From: Saccharina japonica
Taxonomy: Eukaryota; Sar; Phaeophyceae; Laminariales; Laminariaceae
Assembly (NCBI GenBank): GCA_008828725.1
Contig: MEHQ01000974.1
Span: 220,471 to 284,470 of the forward strand
Direction of reading: 5' to 3'
Length of the DNA: 64,000 nucleotides
Part shown: piece by piece, positions 22,517 to 33,383 of the stretch
How positions within the stretch are numbered: the first letter of the stretch is position 1
Layout: the number at the start of each line of letters is the position of its first letter
Notes under the pieces: model-generated
What the model was told of the DNA's origin: nothing
Databases searched by the model: none
Seen by the model: the letters and a program-made list of their open reading frames with translations, nothing else
Made by a program: the position numbers and the translations under genes

Positions 22517-22830
22517 AGGGTGCACAAAAAAAAAGAAAACGACACCACACACCTAGGAAGGTCAGAATGAAAAACAAACCGGATCGCTGTGATCACAGGA
22601 CGAAATGAGCAAAAAACATTTTTTTTTCGTTTTTTGTTCCCTTTTTTTTACTTGGTTTTAGAGACCCCCCCATATTTTTTTTTCGCTGGTCGGGGGGGGG
22701 GGTGGGGGGGGGGGTGATAAAAAAAAAAACTTGACTTATTGTTTTCTGGGATTACAACAGGTCCGGTTTCTTCCCTTCAATATAGGGGGGTGGTGGTGTG
22801 GTGTCGATAACTTTTTTTTTTGTGCACCCT
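22517..22830. mobile_element. MITE with ~32-bp inverted ends, inside a SINE tail
   Basis: The left end reads AGGGTGCACAAAAAAAAAGA and on to CGACACCACAC. The right end is its reverse complement apart from a few bases. The 314-bp interior has no ORF and includes long G and T runs. It splits a SINE-A tail, so it inserted after the SINE. A noisy copy lies at 47365-47740. Confidence 0.75.
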
Positions 22831-24242
22831 TGAATGGGATGGAAAAAAATAAAATAAAATAAAATAGTTCGTACACCTACCTACTGGCTCCTGCGAGAAT
22901 AATACGACATTTTTACCGATCACCAAACTCGTTAGGCTGCTGGTCACTGGTCACTGCTGCTGTAGAAAAGTTCCTACATCAACAACAGTACCCAGTACGA
23001 TGGTAAAATCGAGAATTGCTGAAACGAGCCAGAGATGGGACAGAAGTGGATCCATTTTATTTGAGAACGTAAACGAGCTGGGTACTCCACATTGTAGAAG
23101 ACATAGAATTTACTGGGAATATTCTTTTGCTCTATATATATATACATATATACGTACTGCGACTATCAATAGCCCAAAATTTTGAGGTGGCAGGTGGGGG
23201 TGGTGGATGTAATATAGCTCCGCGGTCTATGGTGCACAGCTTCATAAATATGGCGCTCGGTTCGATTCCACGCTGCTGCGACGTTTTTTTTTTTTGGCAA
23301 TCGGCGATTTTACGAATTTGAGGAATTTTGACCGTTTACGGTTCGCGCTTCGCGCTCACGGCCTCCGGCGGCTCCTGCGGAGGGCTAATTATATTTCTGC
23401 ACCTTGTGGGTGGGAGCAGGGTGCCAAATGGGATCATATCCGAGTGGGATCAGGTTTGGGTGGGATCAGGGGAGCAAACAAAGGCCTGTGTTATAAGGCT
23501 TAGTTCGGGTAGGCGATTGGTTACCGCTTGTTTTTATGGGGAATGTTCCCAGAACGTTCTATTTCTACACTGTGGAAGACTCTACTGACGTAAACTGATC
23601 TGGAGAGGCAGTCGCCCCTCTGAACTTGACTTTTCATCTATTATTTCTTTTTCTTTGCTGTCTTTCGCTTTTGGCTCTTTCAACGTGCCTGGTATATCCC
23701 TGGGTTGCGGGTGTGTGTATCGTGTCCAGTGCGAAGGCATAGCTTTGGGTTATCTACTCTCCTTACTGTTTTTTGTATTACAAGTATCTCTGCTGCGTCG
23801 CGGTTCTGTGACCACAGAGCTTGTTTCTCTATAGGATAAAGAGTAAGCACGGGCACTGGGTTTGCTGAGTGTCGACCGGTAGAAATGCTTTAACAGTTCA
23901 ATGCGAAGAGCACACACACACCTCCGAAGACGGGGGTTTGCCAGTTGTTCGGCAATATGGTTGAGGGTCACTGCTGTGTTTCTGGTGTACGAATATAACC
24001 GACCCTAACCCCCAACCCCGCCCCTGAGCCAATCAGACCCAACCACCCATTGTTTAGCAAATAACTGCTGTAGCCCCTTTGTCTCGTACGTACGCATTCT
24101 GTTCCAACCATTTTCTCGAAGAAGTCGTAAGCTCTTCTCATGTAACCCTGTAATTTAATCAGACCCATTAATCAACCATGAACTGGTCACCATTAGCCCC
24201 TCCGTCTACGTACACAGCAACAAACAGTAGTACGTAGTGTGT
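22831..24242. other. Part of a segmental duplication; no gene recognised
   Basis: Bases 22940-24242 recur almost unchanged at 47829-49131. No protein domain is visible. A SINE-B head (TATAAGGCTTAGTTCGGGTA) lies at 23487-23530 and a fragment of LINE-like terminal sequence at about 23795-23925. A (TA)n tract is at 23132-23155. Confidence 0.65.
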
Positions 24243-24925
24243 GTGTGTGTTCTTCACATTAAACCTTCCTTTCTACCCGTCGACATCCAGCACACCCAGT
24301 GTCCGTGCCGATTCTTCATCCTAAAAAGGTACCAGTTCTGTGGTCACAAAACTACGACACAGAGATACTACACTTAGTGCAGTAAGCAGAGCAGACAATG
24401 CAACGCCATATACGACAGGCAAGACCTACCCTGCTAGCAATCCAGGTGCATGCAAGAGAAAAAAAGAGAAAAAAGAAAAAAGCGAAAAGAAAAAATAATA
24501 AAAAGTAAATATACTGAAGCAAATCAATAATCAAGCAACCAAATAAAAAGCATGACAAAAAAAGAAAGAAAGTGTCGTGCTTCTCCCAGAGGAGATGCGA
24601 CCTCCAATAAAAAACCAAATGAAATGAAAGAAAATAACAATGGACCGAAACAGCGCCAACAGAGCAAGACTGAGAACGACAGGATAGGACAGCCAGCCGG
24701 AGCACACCGAAGGCCAGCCGAGGCAGGTTTGTGCCCGTAGTACAGGCAGGTTCTACCAGCTAGTCGGTCTGGCACCTACTCTGTTTGCCGTCTCTTTCCT
24801 GCTTTCGTCCGTCCTGGTTTCCCTATGACCCCCCCCACCCTCCGTCTCCCTTCCCTTGGGCGCCACCCATACAACGGGTACGTGGCACTTCCAACTCAAT
24901 TCCGTTTCGTTCTCGTGTAACACAC
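24243..24925 (-). mobile_element. LINE 3' half (C-terminal codons and 3' UTR)
   Basis: Read on the minus strand, the last coding block (24925-24780) is followed by the UTR start GGTAGAACCTGCCTGTACTA, a T-rich middle, GGATTGCTAGCAGGGTAGGT, and the end GGTTTAATGTGAAGAAC with (CA)n at 24240. Nearly the same unit is at 59708-60400; its distal half also recurs at 49131-49527. Confidence 0.8.
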
Positions 24926-25269
24926 GAGAGTCCCGGAAAGAGAACGGGGAATGACAAAACCAAAATGAATACGTACGTAGCTAAGCCACCAAAGAAAGTC
25001 CTAGGACAAATACGGAAGGCGGAGAAACAAAGGCAAAAGCGATCACGGTAACATAAATAAGTGAAACAAAGTAAACGAAGCAAATGATGCGAGGGGTTGT
25101 AGCATCGCTGTCGTGCCCCCCTTGAGAAGCAACAACAGGCAATACAACAAGCAAAAAAGAAAAATGAAAAAAAAAGAAAAATAAGGAAAAATCAAACAAA
25201 CAAACAAACAAAGGGAAAGAAAGACCACCAGAAACAGTGCCGCGTTCGAAGCGGCTACAGAGGTGCGCG

Positions 25270-25622
25270 GCACGGGTAGTCTAGGTGGGACTTACTAGTC
25301 AGCCTGGTACCTTGCTATCCTGTCGGCTGTTTCCCTCCTGCTCTCATCAGCCGCGGTTTCCGTACGACTGTTGCCCCCCCCCCTTCCCATTCCCTTTTGC
25401 ACCCCCCGCAACGGATGCGTGGCGCTGTCTACTCAGTTCCGCCTCTACCTTGTGCCACCGGATCATGAACTGTTCAGCCGCTTCGAGGACCCCCCTGTGC
25501 CACTTGCCCACTTTAGTTGCTGCAACGGTCCATACTGCGGTCTCTACTCCAAACACCAACGGGACCTGTGCCGTGGACCCCTTGGAGGCTTGAAACACCT
25601 TGAGGTCTTCAGCAAGGCATTT
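25270..25622 (-). pseudogene. LINE RT C-terminal fragment
   Basis: The minus-strand reading contains LKVFQASKGSTAQVPLVFG, KWHRGVLEAAEQFMIRWHK and a basic end, similar to the last ~120 codons of the LINE at 8760-9108 (KWYKGVLQGAERF there reads QWYKGVLQGAERFMTSWHK). It is part of a longer copy shared with 60740-61090 and is cut at about 25622. RT motifs are absent. Confidence 0.75.
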
Positions 25623-26364
25623 ATGGTGGGGGATACTTTGTATTTTAATATTAGCATATTGAGTATGTATCGTATTTCATCATGGGGGTGAAAAAGTCAG
25701 GGCGGAGATGGTGTAACAGGTATACTTTACACAGACAGGTATTTTTGGTGTTGTCATGTGATAATGTTAATGTTGATCCATACATAGATTACCAAACCCA
25801 TTAACTCCCTGTTTTTTGTAGTCGCGGACCCATGTCGATCCACGGTCCATTCCAGTCCCGTTGATCAGGTCGTGTCGGCATAGAGGATTGCTGTTTTACG
25901 TACCCATCATTCCTCTTTGATGGTGCATGTGGGCAATCTATAGACAGGTTTACGCACGCACGCGGTTTTTCACCTGAAAGGATGCAGAGGAGATCCAGAA
26001 GAGGTGGTCTTAGGTTTTTGCAGTCACAGGCGTTCGAGCAGTGCACTTGAAGCTACATATACGTTTGGTCTGCTCTTCACGAGGACCACACACCCCCATT
26101 CCCGTTATTCGGTATTTTTCTCTCCGATCCGCCAAACTCCAGACTGTCAATATATTATTTTACTATTAAATAAAATTATTATAAATATAAATACGTCAGC
26201 GATGAGCCCAACCGATTGAATAGTTGATACGTATTACATAATCGGGAGATTTCACAGCTGACGTGTCTCTTAGCTTATTTTTAATAGGTACCTGGTATAC
26301 AATTGCGAACCAAAACTAAAAACTAGGCAAGCGCAGTTTGAGTACGTAGATACCTGGAAGGTGA
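25623..26364. other. No gene recognised
   Basis: The homology to the 60-kb LINE copy ends here. Only short ORFs without domains are present. Confidence 0.45.
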
Positions 26365-26700
26365 TAAAGACGGTTAGACTAGTCTGTTGGGCTACTGGTA
26401 AAAGGTTAACCAGTTACCTACTCTTGTAACACTCTCCCCCCCTGGAACGGACCGGATACATGGGTCGAGGCTTGTGGCTTGTGGCCAAAACGCGGTTCCT
26501 ATTTGTGGGGATCCAGAAGTATTTTCAGACTCTAATAATAACATGAATGAGGAAATTCGCTTTTCTTTGAAAAGTGTTCTCATGGTGGTCGTGAGATTCG
26601 AACTCACGACCACTACAAACCATGTCCTGCCGCCGATGCCATTTGTCTGTTGGGCTACTGGTAAAAGGTCAACCAGTTACCTACCCAATATATATACTGT
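26365..26700 (-). mobile_element. SINE-B, head-body-head arrangement
   Basis: On the minus strand: head GGGTAGGTAACTGGTTGACC, then GGCGGCAGGACATGG, a perfect T-arm GTGAGTTCGAATCTCAC, the body ATGAGAACACTTTTCAAAGA, GGAACCGCG, a run GGGGGGGAGAGTGTTACAAG, and then the head again (GGTAACTGGTTAACC). This is the most complete SINE-B and shows the repeated head. Confidence 0.75.
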
Positions 26701-27402
26701 AAGTCTTATAAGCACGGGTGATATTTCTGCCGACAATAAGCACGATCGGGGGTGGTTGTGGCCAATCAGAGAGAGGGCCAGGAAGCCGTTTCCTGAGTTC
26801 AATATTATTAGTATGCCTATATATGGTTCAAAACTCATTGCATACTACGAGTACGTACATAGATTACCTACTGCTGTACTTTTGGCTTTCTACCTTATTT
26901 AGTTAACATTTCTCGTAGCCTGTAACAGACCACCGGTCAGAAAAGCTCTAAATCGAATCGATTTTATATCGTGTTTTATTAATCGAGTTGAAGTTTCATC
27001 GGATTGGTCTAAAAACGAATCCGTAGCTATTATTAATAATAGGCATTAATATTTTGGGACGAGTGAAAGTCGATCGGATCTACTTGCAAAGTCCCGAATT
27101 ACTTATTTTCAAGCGTACGCGTGGGGAAAGTCGGGACGGGAAAAAGTGGTCGGGACGGGAACGGTACGGTTCGGGAGCAGGAAAACATGGAACACCCGAC
27201 TTTCCTATTTGAGAATTGCCTTTCCGATGAGAATGAAATCGAAAATATTGGTTTTTGTTTTGTAAGAGATGTACTTCCCTCACGGTCAAAATTTACACTG
27301 TAAACATGTAGTGTCATTTGTGACGGCCGTCGATGACAAATAACAAAAACACAACATCAAAATCGACAGTTAGTTGTTCTAAGATTAGGGTAAGGACACA
27401 GA
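26701..27402. other. No gene; GGGAC-rich fragment at 27118-27200
   Basis: Mostly AT-rich unassigned sequence. Bases 27118-27200 match one end of the GGGAC element (GTCGGGACGGGAAAAAGTGG). The Ty3 3' LTR begins at 27403. Confidence 0.5.
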
Positions 27403-27660
27403 GTATCCCTCGCCAGGTCGGCCTATAGAATAGGTACTCGTTGGTACTCACGTGTGCTGTTTGCTTAGAGATAGAAGAAGAGCAGTTTTATTCCTTTTTC
27501 CACGATGGAAGACTGAAAGAGCAGATGGCTTGGTCACCGTGGATCTGGGAACTCCTGGTTCCCATCTAAGATACGCCTTCTAAGTAATACAAATACGATT
27601 ATTATACCTGTTACCAGGTATGTATCATCGTTTCCACATCCTTCCAGCAGTGCCATAACA
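27403..27660 (-). repeat. Ty3 3' LTR
   Basis: It starts TGTTATGGCACTGC on the minus strand at 27660 and ends CGAGGGATAC. It is the same length as the 5' LTR with scattered substitutions. Confidence 0.9.
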
Positions 27661-27672
27661 CTAGCCCACTCT
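27661..27672 (-). promoter_or_regulatory. Candidate polypurine tract
   Basis: AGAGTGGG precedes the 3' LTR by a few bases on the element strand. The second copy has the same motif at the same place (about 18760-18768). Confidence 0.45.
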
Positions 27673-27684
27673 GATGATCCGTAT

Positions 27685-28068
27685 ATGCAGAAATATGATA
27701 AATTCATGGAAACCCCGATTCCACGAACTAAAAACATGAGTCGAAGATGCGGCTCCTCAAAACCCACTCCCACACCTCTGAACGGCAAGGCTACAAAGCC
27801 GAGCAAGGAACGTCAAGATAAAGAAAGGTTGAAACCTAAAGCCATGAATTCAGTCCTTGTACATAAACTGCCCCCCGTCTCGAGAGCGGGGGTCGGTAGA
27901 ATTATTAAGGCCGGAAAATTCAGTACTCCTAAATTCCATGAGAACCAGCCCAATACATTCAGAAAGCGTGTCCTGTGCCACAAGCGAGTGGCCCGATTAC
28001 CCAGACCAGACCCGGCATTACGCGGGGGTGAGTTGGCAGGACGAAATGTGCAAGAACTACCCCCATAG
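27685..28068 (+). CDS. ORF antisense to the Ty3 3' region (copy A)
   Basis: An open frame of 127 codons runs opposite the retroelement between the 3' LTR and pol. Copy B (18834) shares only the part from the internal ATG at 27736, MSRRCGSSKPTPTPLNGKAT, and carries a stop in the upstream extension. The translation is basic and has no domain I recognise. The element 3' region is otherwise non-coding. Shared start and mostly silent changes hint at function, but two copies are too few to decide. Confidence 0.3.
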   Translation: MQKYDKFMETPIPRTKNMSRRCGSSKPTPTPLNGKATKPSKERQDKERLKPKAMNSVLVHKLPPVSRAGVGRIIKAGKFSTPKFHENQPNTFRKRVLCHKRVARLPRPDPALRGGELAGRNVQELPP

Positions 28069-28229
28069 CCGCCCATTAAAAATTAGAAAGTGGTCGGGGA
28101 TACTGAGAAGAAAAACAGCCCGATCCGAAAACTCATACCAGGTAAAAGGTAATTTGAACAATAACACAAGGACTTCTCGCCCCAATCCTCAAAAGCAAAA
28201 CGGGAAAAGAATCGAGCGCAGCGGCGATG

Positions 28230-28870
28230 CGAAAAAGTCAGCGATCCACAGCTGCGCCTCGTGATTCATATACGATACGCTGGACCCCCCGTGTCAACGC
28301 GCTAGCTAAATATACTTGTAGGCACCAAGAACCGTGTACAGCTCCTATTGAAGTCGTGTAGCGCGCCGGAGAAAGAGGGGGCTTGGTCGGTCCCGGGTCA
28401 TCCAAAAAACGAACAAACTATACTCCGTCCGTCGTTGTAATCACACTGATTTTCCCATGCCACCACAGACCGTTGTCGCCCTTGTACCAGAAATGGGCCC
28501 CGTTAGGAAGCACGGTGATGTTGTATCGGCGAAGCCATTCAGCGTGTGGTCCACAGCCATAGCAGGGGGCCAGGAAACGTTCGCCATTACTCCAAGAAAG
28601 CTCGCGTTGAGCAGCGCCAATTCGCATCCGACGGTACAGACGGTTGGTTTGGTGGTGCTGGTTCGGAGTGCCGGCCCAGTAGCGCAGAATTTCCCAGCGA
28701 GAGAGCCGGGGGTCCATTTCCCGTTTCCATGACGGGCGAGACAGTTCCGCCCAGTGCGTCTCGTACATCACCGCGATGACACCACCTCGGCCCCGAACCG
28801 ACTGGTGTCCAGTGATTTTCTCCACTTCGAGTCGTTGGAGAGGAGTGGAAACGTCGTCCTCGGTGACGTG
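28230..28870 (-). pseudogene. Ty3 pol C-terminus: chromodomain-like and Tudor-like modules
   Basis: On the minus strand a chromodomain-like segment starts EKITGHQSVRG (~28825) and ends near SRWEILRYW (~28685). After a basic linker comes GAHFWYKGDNGLWWHGKIS (~28500), then RFLDDPGPTKPPLS and STGAVHGSWCLQV (~28405-28300). The aromatic G-x-FW..WW.GKI..V.FLDD pattern resembles a Tudor-type fold. Both modules would bind chromatin marks and steer integration; that role is known for Ty3 chromodomains and inferred for the second. A TAG-type stop after TTTDGV (28418) interrupts the frame. The remnant at 19460-19830 carries the same module, so it belongs to the family. Confidence 0.6.
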
Positions 28871-28915
28871 GTAAGGGGGGGGGTTGTTTGGAGAAGTTGT
28901 TGAGCACGTATTGCG

Positions 28916-30300
28916 TCAACCCCGCCGGCAAATACTTCGACATGGCGCCGTGGTCGTGGGGGTTAGCGCATGGCGTGCAGCGCTGTACCGACACGCGCCT
29001 GCGAGCATCAGCGCCGGGCATGTCGGAAGGCAGATCCAAACATAGGAGCTTAGCCTCGAGAGGGGATCTGTGGGTGTGTCCGCGAAGGAGCAGGGGGCAA
29101 CTGCAAGGACTTTGTAGGGGCCCGTCCAGTTCAGCGACAGCTTGGCCTTGAGGACCTTCGCGTCCGTGTCAGTCTTGGCACCTTGACGGATGGTGGCTGC
29201 CGTATTGTACACCCACGCCCAGCCGCCAGCGACGAATTTGGGGACCGGAGGCAGGGCGTCGGAGAGGGCGGAGTTGCGCTGGTTCACCCGAGAAGCTGTG
29301 ACTGTGTGGTGCTCGCGAACGATGTCATACGCGCGCTGCTGGCGGCCCGTCGCCAAATCGTAGTACGCGAGGTGGTTGCGGGCCAAACTTTGGTGGCCGG
29401 CGACTCCAGCGCGCTCGAAAATCGTGAGAGGGAGGCGTGGAAGCCGACCCATGTGGATCTCGTTGGGAGTCAAACCCGTGGCGGCGCTGACCGAATTGTT
29501 GTACGCAAATTTGACTTGGGGGAGCTGTTTATCTCAATTGTTTTGGAGCTCGTTGACGACCATCGTCAACACCTGTGCCATCGTGTGGTTGACACGTTCT
29601 ACTCCACCGTTGCCGTTAGGATGGTAGGAGCTCGTGGCGATTTTCCGAACCCCGAGAAGCTGATAGACGACTTGCGAAAGCTTTGAGCAAACATGGAGGC
29701 CGTTGTCCGAGAGTATGCTGTGGGGGCATCCCCAGGGGGGAATATACTTGTTGATGAGGATGTCGGCCGTGCCCTCAGCGGTGAATTCACCCGCGGTGAC
29801 TGCGAACATGTCGGCGCGGCGACTGAAGCGGTCCGTGAAGAGGTGTAAGTGTTGCCTCGGGGCGTGGTCCGGAGGAGGCCAAAGTAATCGACGCTGACAG
29901 CGGTGCCAGGCCCTTCAGGCAGGGGTATCGATATGACGAACCACCGAACCGTCAGCCGCGAGGTTATTCGCCCTTGGCACTTCAAGCAGTGGCGTAGCCA
30001 CCACCTGGTGCAGATGCTCATACCGATCCACCAGTAGAAATGTTCGAGCATGCGAAGGGGCTCGTCGTTCAACAGACAGGCTGTTCGGCCCACCGAGCAC
30101 GTGGAGTCAGGCGCTAAGGGTGGGGACGGCCGTCGAACAAGTAGGACGAGTCCGTCTTCGGTTGTGTGAAGTTGTCCTTTGCCAGCCAGCTCCTGAACCT
30201 CCGAAAAGGAAGGGCGCTGGTGTGAGGGAAAACACGCAAACTGTCGGCTAGCAAGGCCTCTGGCCGGCCGAGAATGATGTAGCGTATGGCGGCGTTGCAT
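28916..30300 (-). pseudogene. Ty3 integrase, frameshifted
   Basis: Integrase joins the element cDNA to host DNA. The zinc-binding end HCLKCQGR is visible near 29985, but the first His pair is not clear. The core has VSVDYFG (~29890), LSDNG (~29705) and GGVERVNHT (~29600). The second Asp and the Glu are separated by 35 residues, the standard D,D35E spacing. At least one frameshift separates the first Asp from the second, near 29830. The C-terminal GPY/F-type block NWTGPYKVL lies at about 29105-29135. It continues toward the chromodomain-like module. Confidence 0.85.
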
Positions 30301-30319
30301 GCGGGCTCGGCCTGCTGCT

Positions 30320-30990
30320 CTCGCGCCAAGTCGGCGTGCGAGTAGCGCGCTGCGGAATCACCAAACTGTACTTCGGCAGCTGCACCGAGGGCATCCAAGT
30401 CGGTCTTGGTGACGGACGGTATGCCAGCGGGCGTCGGAAGTCTTTAAAGAGGAGTCCCCTCAGGCTCGGTGCAGTCGCGGTCGGACGGAATGGGTACCGT
30501 CGGGACAGGCGAGGCGGCCGGAGCGAGGGCCATAACGACGGTCGAAGGCGGTTGTGGCCGAGGGACTCGCGGCGGGGGTATAGCTCGCCGAGCAGATGGT
30601 CGAGGGGCCCCACCGGGCCCAAATCTATAGTCAACAGCAGGTGGTGCCGTGCCAGTGGCAGCAGCTGTTCTTCGACGCATCCTGGTGGAAATGCGGCCCG
30701 AGGGCGGAAAAACCGTCAGACAAACCAGTTTATCAGACGGCGGAGGGGCGGACGCGGCCGGATCTGTGATCTCGGCGACATCTTCTCCCTGTGAAGTGCT
30801 CGTCAGGGGAGGAGCATGCTGGGCGAAAGCTGTCGCCGCAGCGGGGGCGTCTGCAGAGCCCATGCCGCCCTCTGAAGGCATTGCTAAAACCAAAACGAAA
30901 GCGGTGTGGGCGACAGGTAAAACTTTCCCACGGCCAGGACAGCAATCGACGGTGGCGACGGAAGCAAATACGCGAGCGACGAATCTCCCG
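30320..30990 (-). other. Pro/Ala-rich linker between RNase H and integrase
   Basis: The minus-strand frame from the end of RNase H to 30444 encodes a long P, A, S and T-rich segment with no domain. It ends in a stop at 30444, after which the integrase N-terminal part continues in another frame. Confidence 0.55.
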
Positions 30991-31600
30991 GAAGGAGCAG
31001 AGAGGTCGCCAATCCTCATACGTGACCCGTGTGCGCAAAAATCACAAACATCCGAAGAGGTGAAGGGTAGCCCACCCAAAACCCCACTGACTAGCCCGGG
31101 CACCAGCCCACCCAAGCCAACGCCACAGGTTGGCGAAGAATGGGTGACGAGTCCGCAGGCTCGGATGAGGAAGATAGAATCATCATCGGCAGGGGTGAGG
31201 CTGCGAGACCCGCTGCGGTCGTGTTCCGTGGCTGGCTCCGGCAAGCGGGACAGAAAGTCGGCATATCCGTTGGCGCTGCTTTTGCGGTACTTGAGTATGA
31301 AGTCGAACGCGGTGAGAAACTCAAGCCACCGCTGGACGAGTGGGTCATGGTCTCCTACTTTGCCGATGCTCTCGAGTGCCTTGTGATCCGAAAAGATGAG
31401 GAACTTCGTACCCCAAAGGTAGCCTCTACGTCGCTTGATGGCCCAGACTATGCTGCCTGCTTCCAAGTCCAGAGGTGTCCGGTGCCTCTCGGAGTCGAGG
31501 GTGCCCCGACTGATCTTGGCAATGGGTCGCACGGAGCCGTCGGGCTGTTCCTATTCGAGGGCGGCACCAAAACCGTCGATGCTGGCGTCACAGTATATGT
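30990..31600 (-). pseudogene. Ty3 RNase H, split by an in-frame TAG
   Basis: RNase H would remove the RNA strand after first-strand synthesis. The four acidic sites are present on the minus strand: YCDAS (~31590), DLEAGSIVWA (~31460), SDHKALE (~31385) and GYADFLSR (~31260). The TAG at 31551-31553 falls right after GFGAALE, between the first and second acidic sites, in a frame otherwise continuous with the RT. Without readthrough the enzyme would be cut. Confidence 0.85.
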
Positions 31601-33041
31601 GAAAAGGGCAGGAGCCGTCGGCTACAGCCTCCCAGTCGGGGAAGACCAAAATGGTAGGGGTGGCGAGTTCAGCGAGAATCTCGCGCACGATGTTCTCCAT
31701 TGGCGCCGTGAAAACGAACCTGACCCCTTTCCGAAGGAGGGTGGTGATGGATCGGGTTCGCTTTGACAGGTCCCGCAGGAATTTGCGATAGTACCATATC
31801 CCGCCCATCAGGGCGCGGACCTGCTCAATGTTCCGGGGCATAGGCATTTTCGTCAAAGCTGACACTTTGTCTGCGTTTGGACGTACGCCCGCAGGCGAAG
31901 TGGAGTGGCCCAGGAAGTCTGCATCCGTAGCACCCAGGCGGGCCTTCGAGGGGGAGAACTTGAGGTTATGCTTGCGCAGCCGCTCGAAGAGAGCACGTGT
32001 CGTCTTGATGTGGGACACGGGATCTGAGTCGAAGACGATGACTTCGTCGAGGTAGGCCGCCACGTACTCCAAGCCCTTGATAACTTCGTTAATCGCTTTG
32101 ACGAACCAGCCAGGCGAAGCACTGCTGCCTTGGGGCATGACGATCCACTCATAGAGGCCCGCGGGAGTGTAAAAGACTGTAAGGGGAACAGTGTCCTCGT
32201 GTGCGGTAATCTGGTGGAACGAAGAAACCAAATCAAATAGGGAAAATACCAGGCCTTTCCCCAAAGAATCGTGGACTTGATCCACGCGGGGGATGGGCAG
32301 CTGGCTGAGGCTGCTGATCTGGTTGAGCTTCTTGTAGTTGACGGTGATCCGAACGCCCCCAGCCTTTTTCGGGATGACCACCAGTGGGTTCGAATATGGA
32401 GAAGTCGAGTGCTGGATCATCCCTGCCGCTAGGTACTGGTTCAGAGTGGCTTCCACTTCCTTGGCCATGATGGGATTGATGCGGTGCGGTCGGGACGTGA
32501 CAGGTGCGCTACCTTTCGGGACCGAAACCACGAAAGGCATCAAGGAGCAGGAACCAAAATTCACCTGGGACTTGGAGAAAACGTCAGGAAATTCGCACAG
32601 GTCACCCCCCAGCTGCTCGATGGCTGCCAGGATCCAGTCTGGGCCATGGAGATCAAACGCCACTGCCCACCGATGCTGAGGGAGACGCGCCCAGACGCGC
32701 AGAAACGAAGAGCGATGTTCCGGTGTTAAGCGCTCAAGCAGGGCCGGCGAGGGCCAGGCCGGGGGTGTTACTAGCGCGGGGGGTGGCGCCGTTACAGCAG
32801 AGACCGGAGACACCTCAGGTAACGCGGGGGGGTGCTGCAGAGCCCCCAACGGGACGCTTATAAGCGAAGCGTGGGTGACTCCGAGGAGGTCGCCAGGATC
32901 GAGATCTGCAACTCCAGCGAGGGGGAAGACCTGTCGTCCGGAGGTGACAAAGTGCTCCTCAACTGGGGGAAAATCGGGCTGGGGCACCATATCGACTAGG
33001 TAGTGCTCGGTGAGCGCCAGGAAGCCATTGCTGCGTACCAA
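31551..33041 (-). pseudogene. Ty3 reverse transcriptase with YLDE active site
   Basis: A continuous 496-codon frame begins in the protease-RT linker. RT landmarks in order: SRPHRINP and YSNPLVVIPKKAGGVRI (motif 1-2), FSLFDLVSSFHQI with the first catalytic Asp (~32235), YEWIVMPQGSSASPGWF (~32130), then AYLDEVIVF at about 32055-32030. The last should read YxDD; the second Asp is Glu (codon at 32043-32045). GHSTSPAGVRPN and the thumb/connection follow, and RNase H starts in the same frame before the TAG at 31551. The Asp-to-Glu change is expected to damage polymerase activity in this copy. Confidence 0.92.
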
Positions 33042-33383
33042 GTTGACTGAAAGTAGCTGCGGCTCATCGGACAGGGTGACGTCCGTTGCACCTTCGTTGC
33101 GGAGGTGGAAGCCTCCACCAGAAGCGACGGGGTCGATGGCATCAGCCGGTACGCCCGTCGAGGCGTGGTGAACTAGCTCCAGCTCGCCAAAGACTCAGTG
33201 ATCCGACTCGCGAGGCGGCAAGGAGCGGTAGGAGTGGCTATCAAAACGCGTCCAGCTGTCGTGGTCCAGCAGCACCGCGTGCTACATCACCGAAGGGGGA
33301 GCCACACAGGCCCAAACTGCGAGGGGGCACTTAGGCTCATCTGTTCGGAAGAACTGGACACTCAGATATATGCTCGGCGAAGT

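Noticed and set aside
24000-24025. Telomere-like CCCTAACCCCC
   Set aside because: Only one or two units are present, without a tandem array.
30649-31386. 245-codon plus-strand ORF at 30.6-31.4 kb
   Set aside because: It is the antisense shadow of the Ty3 RNase H and linker, which have clear motifs on the minus strand.
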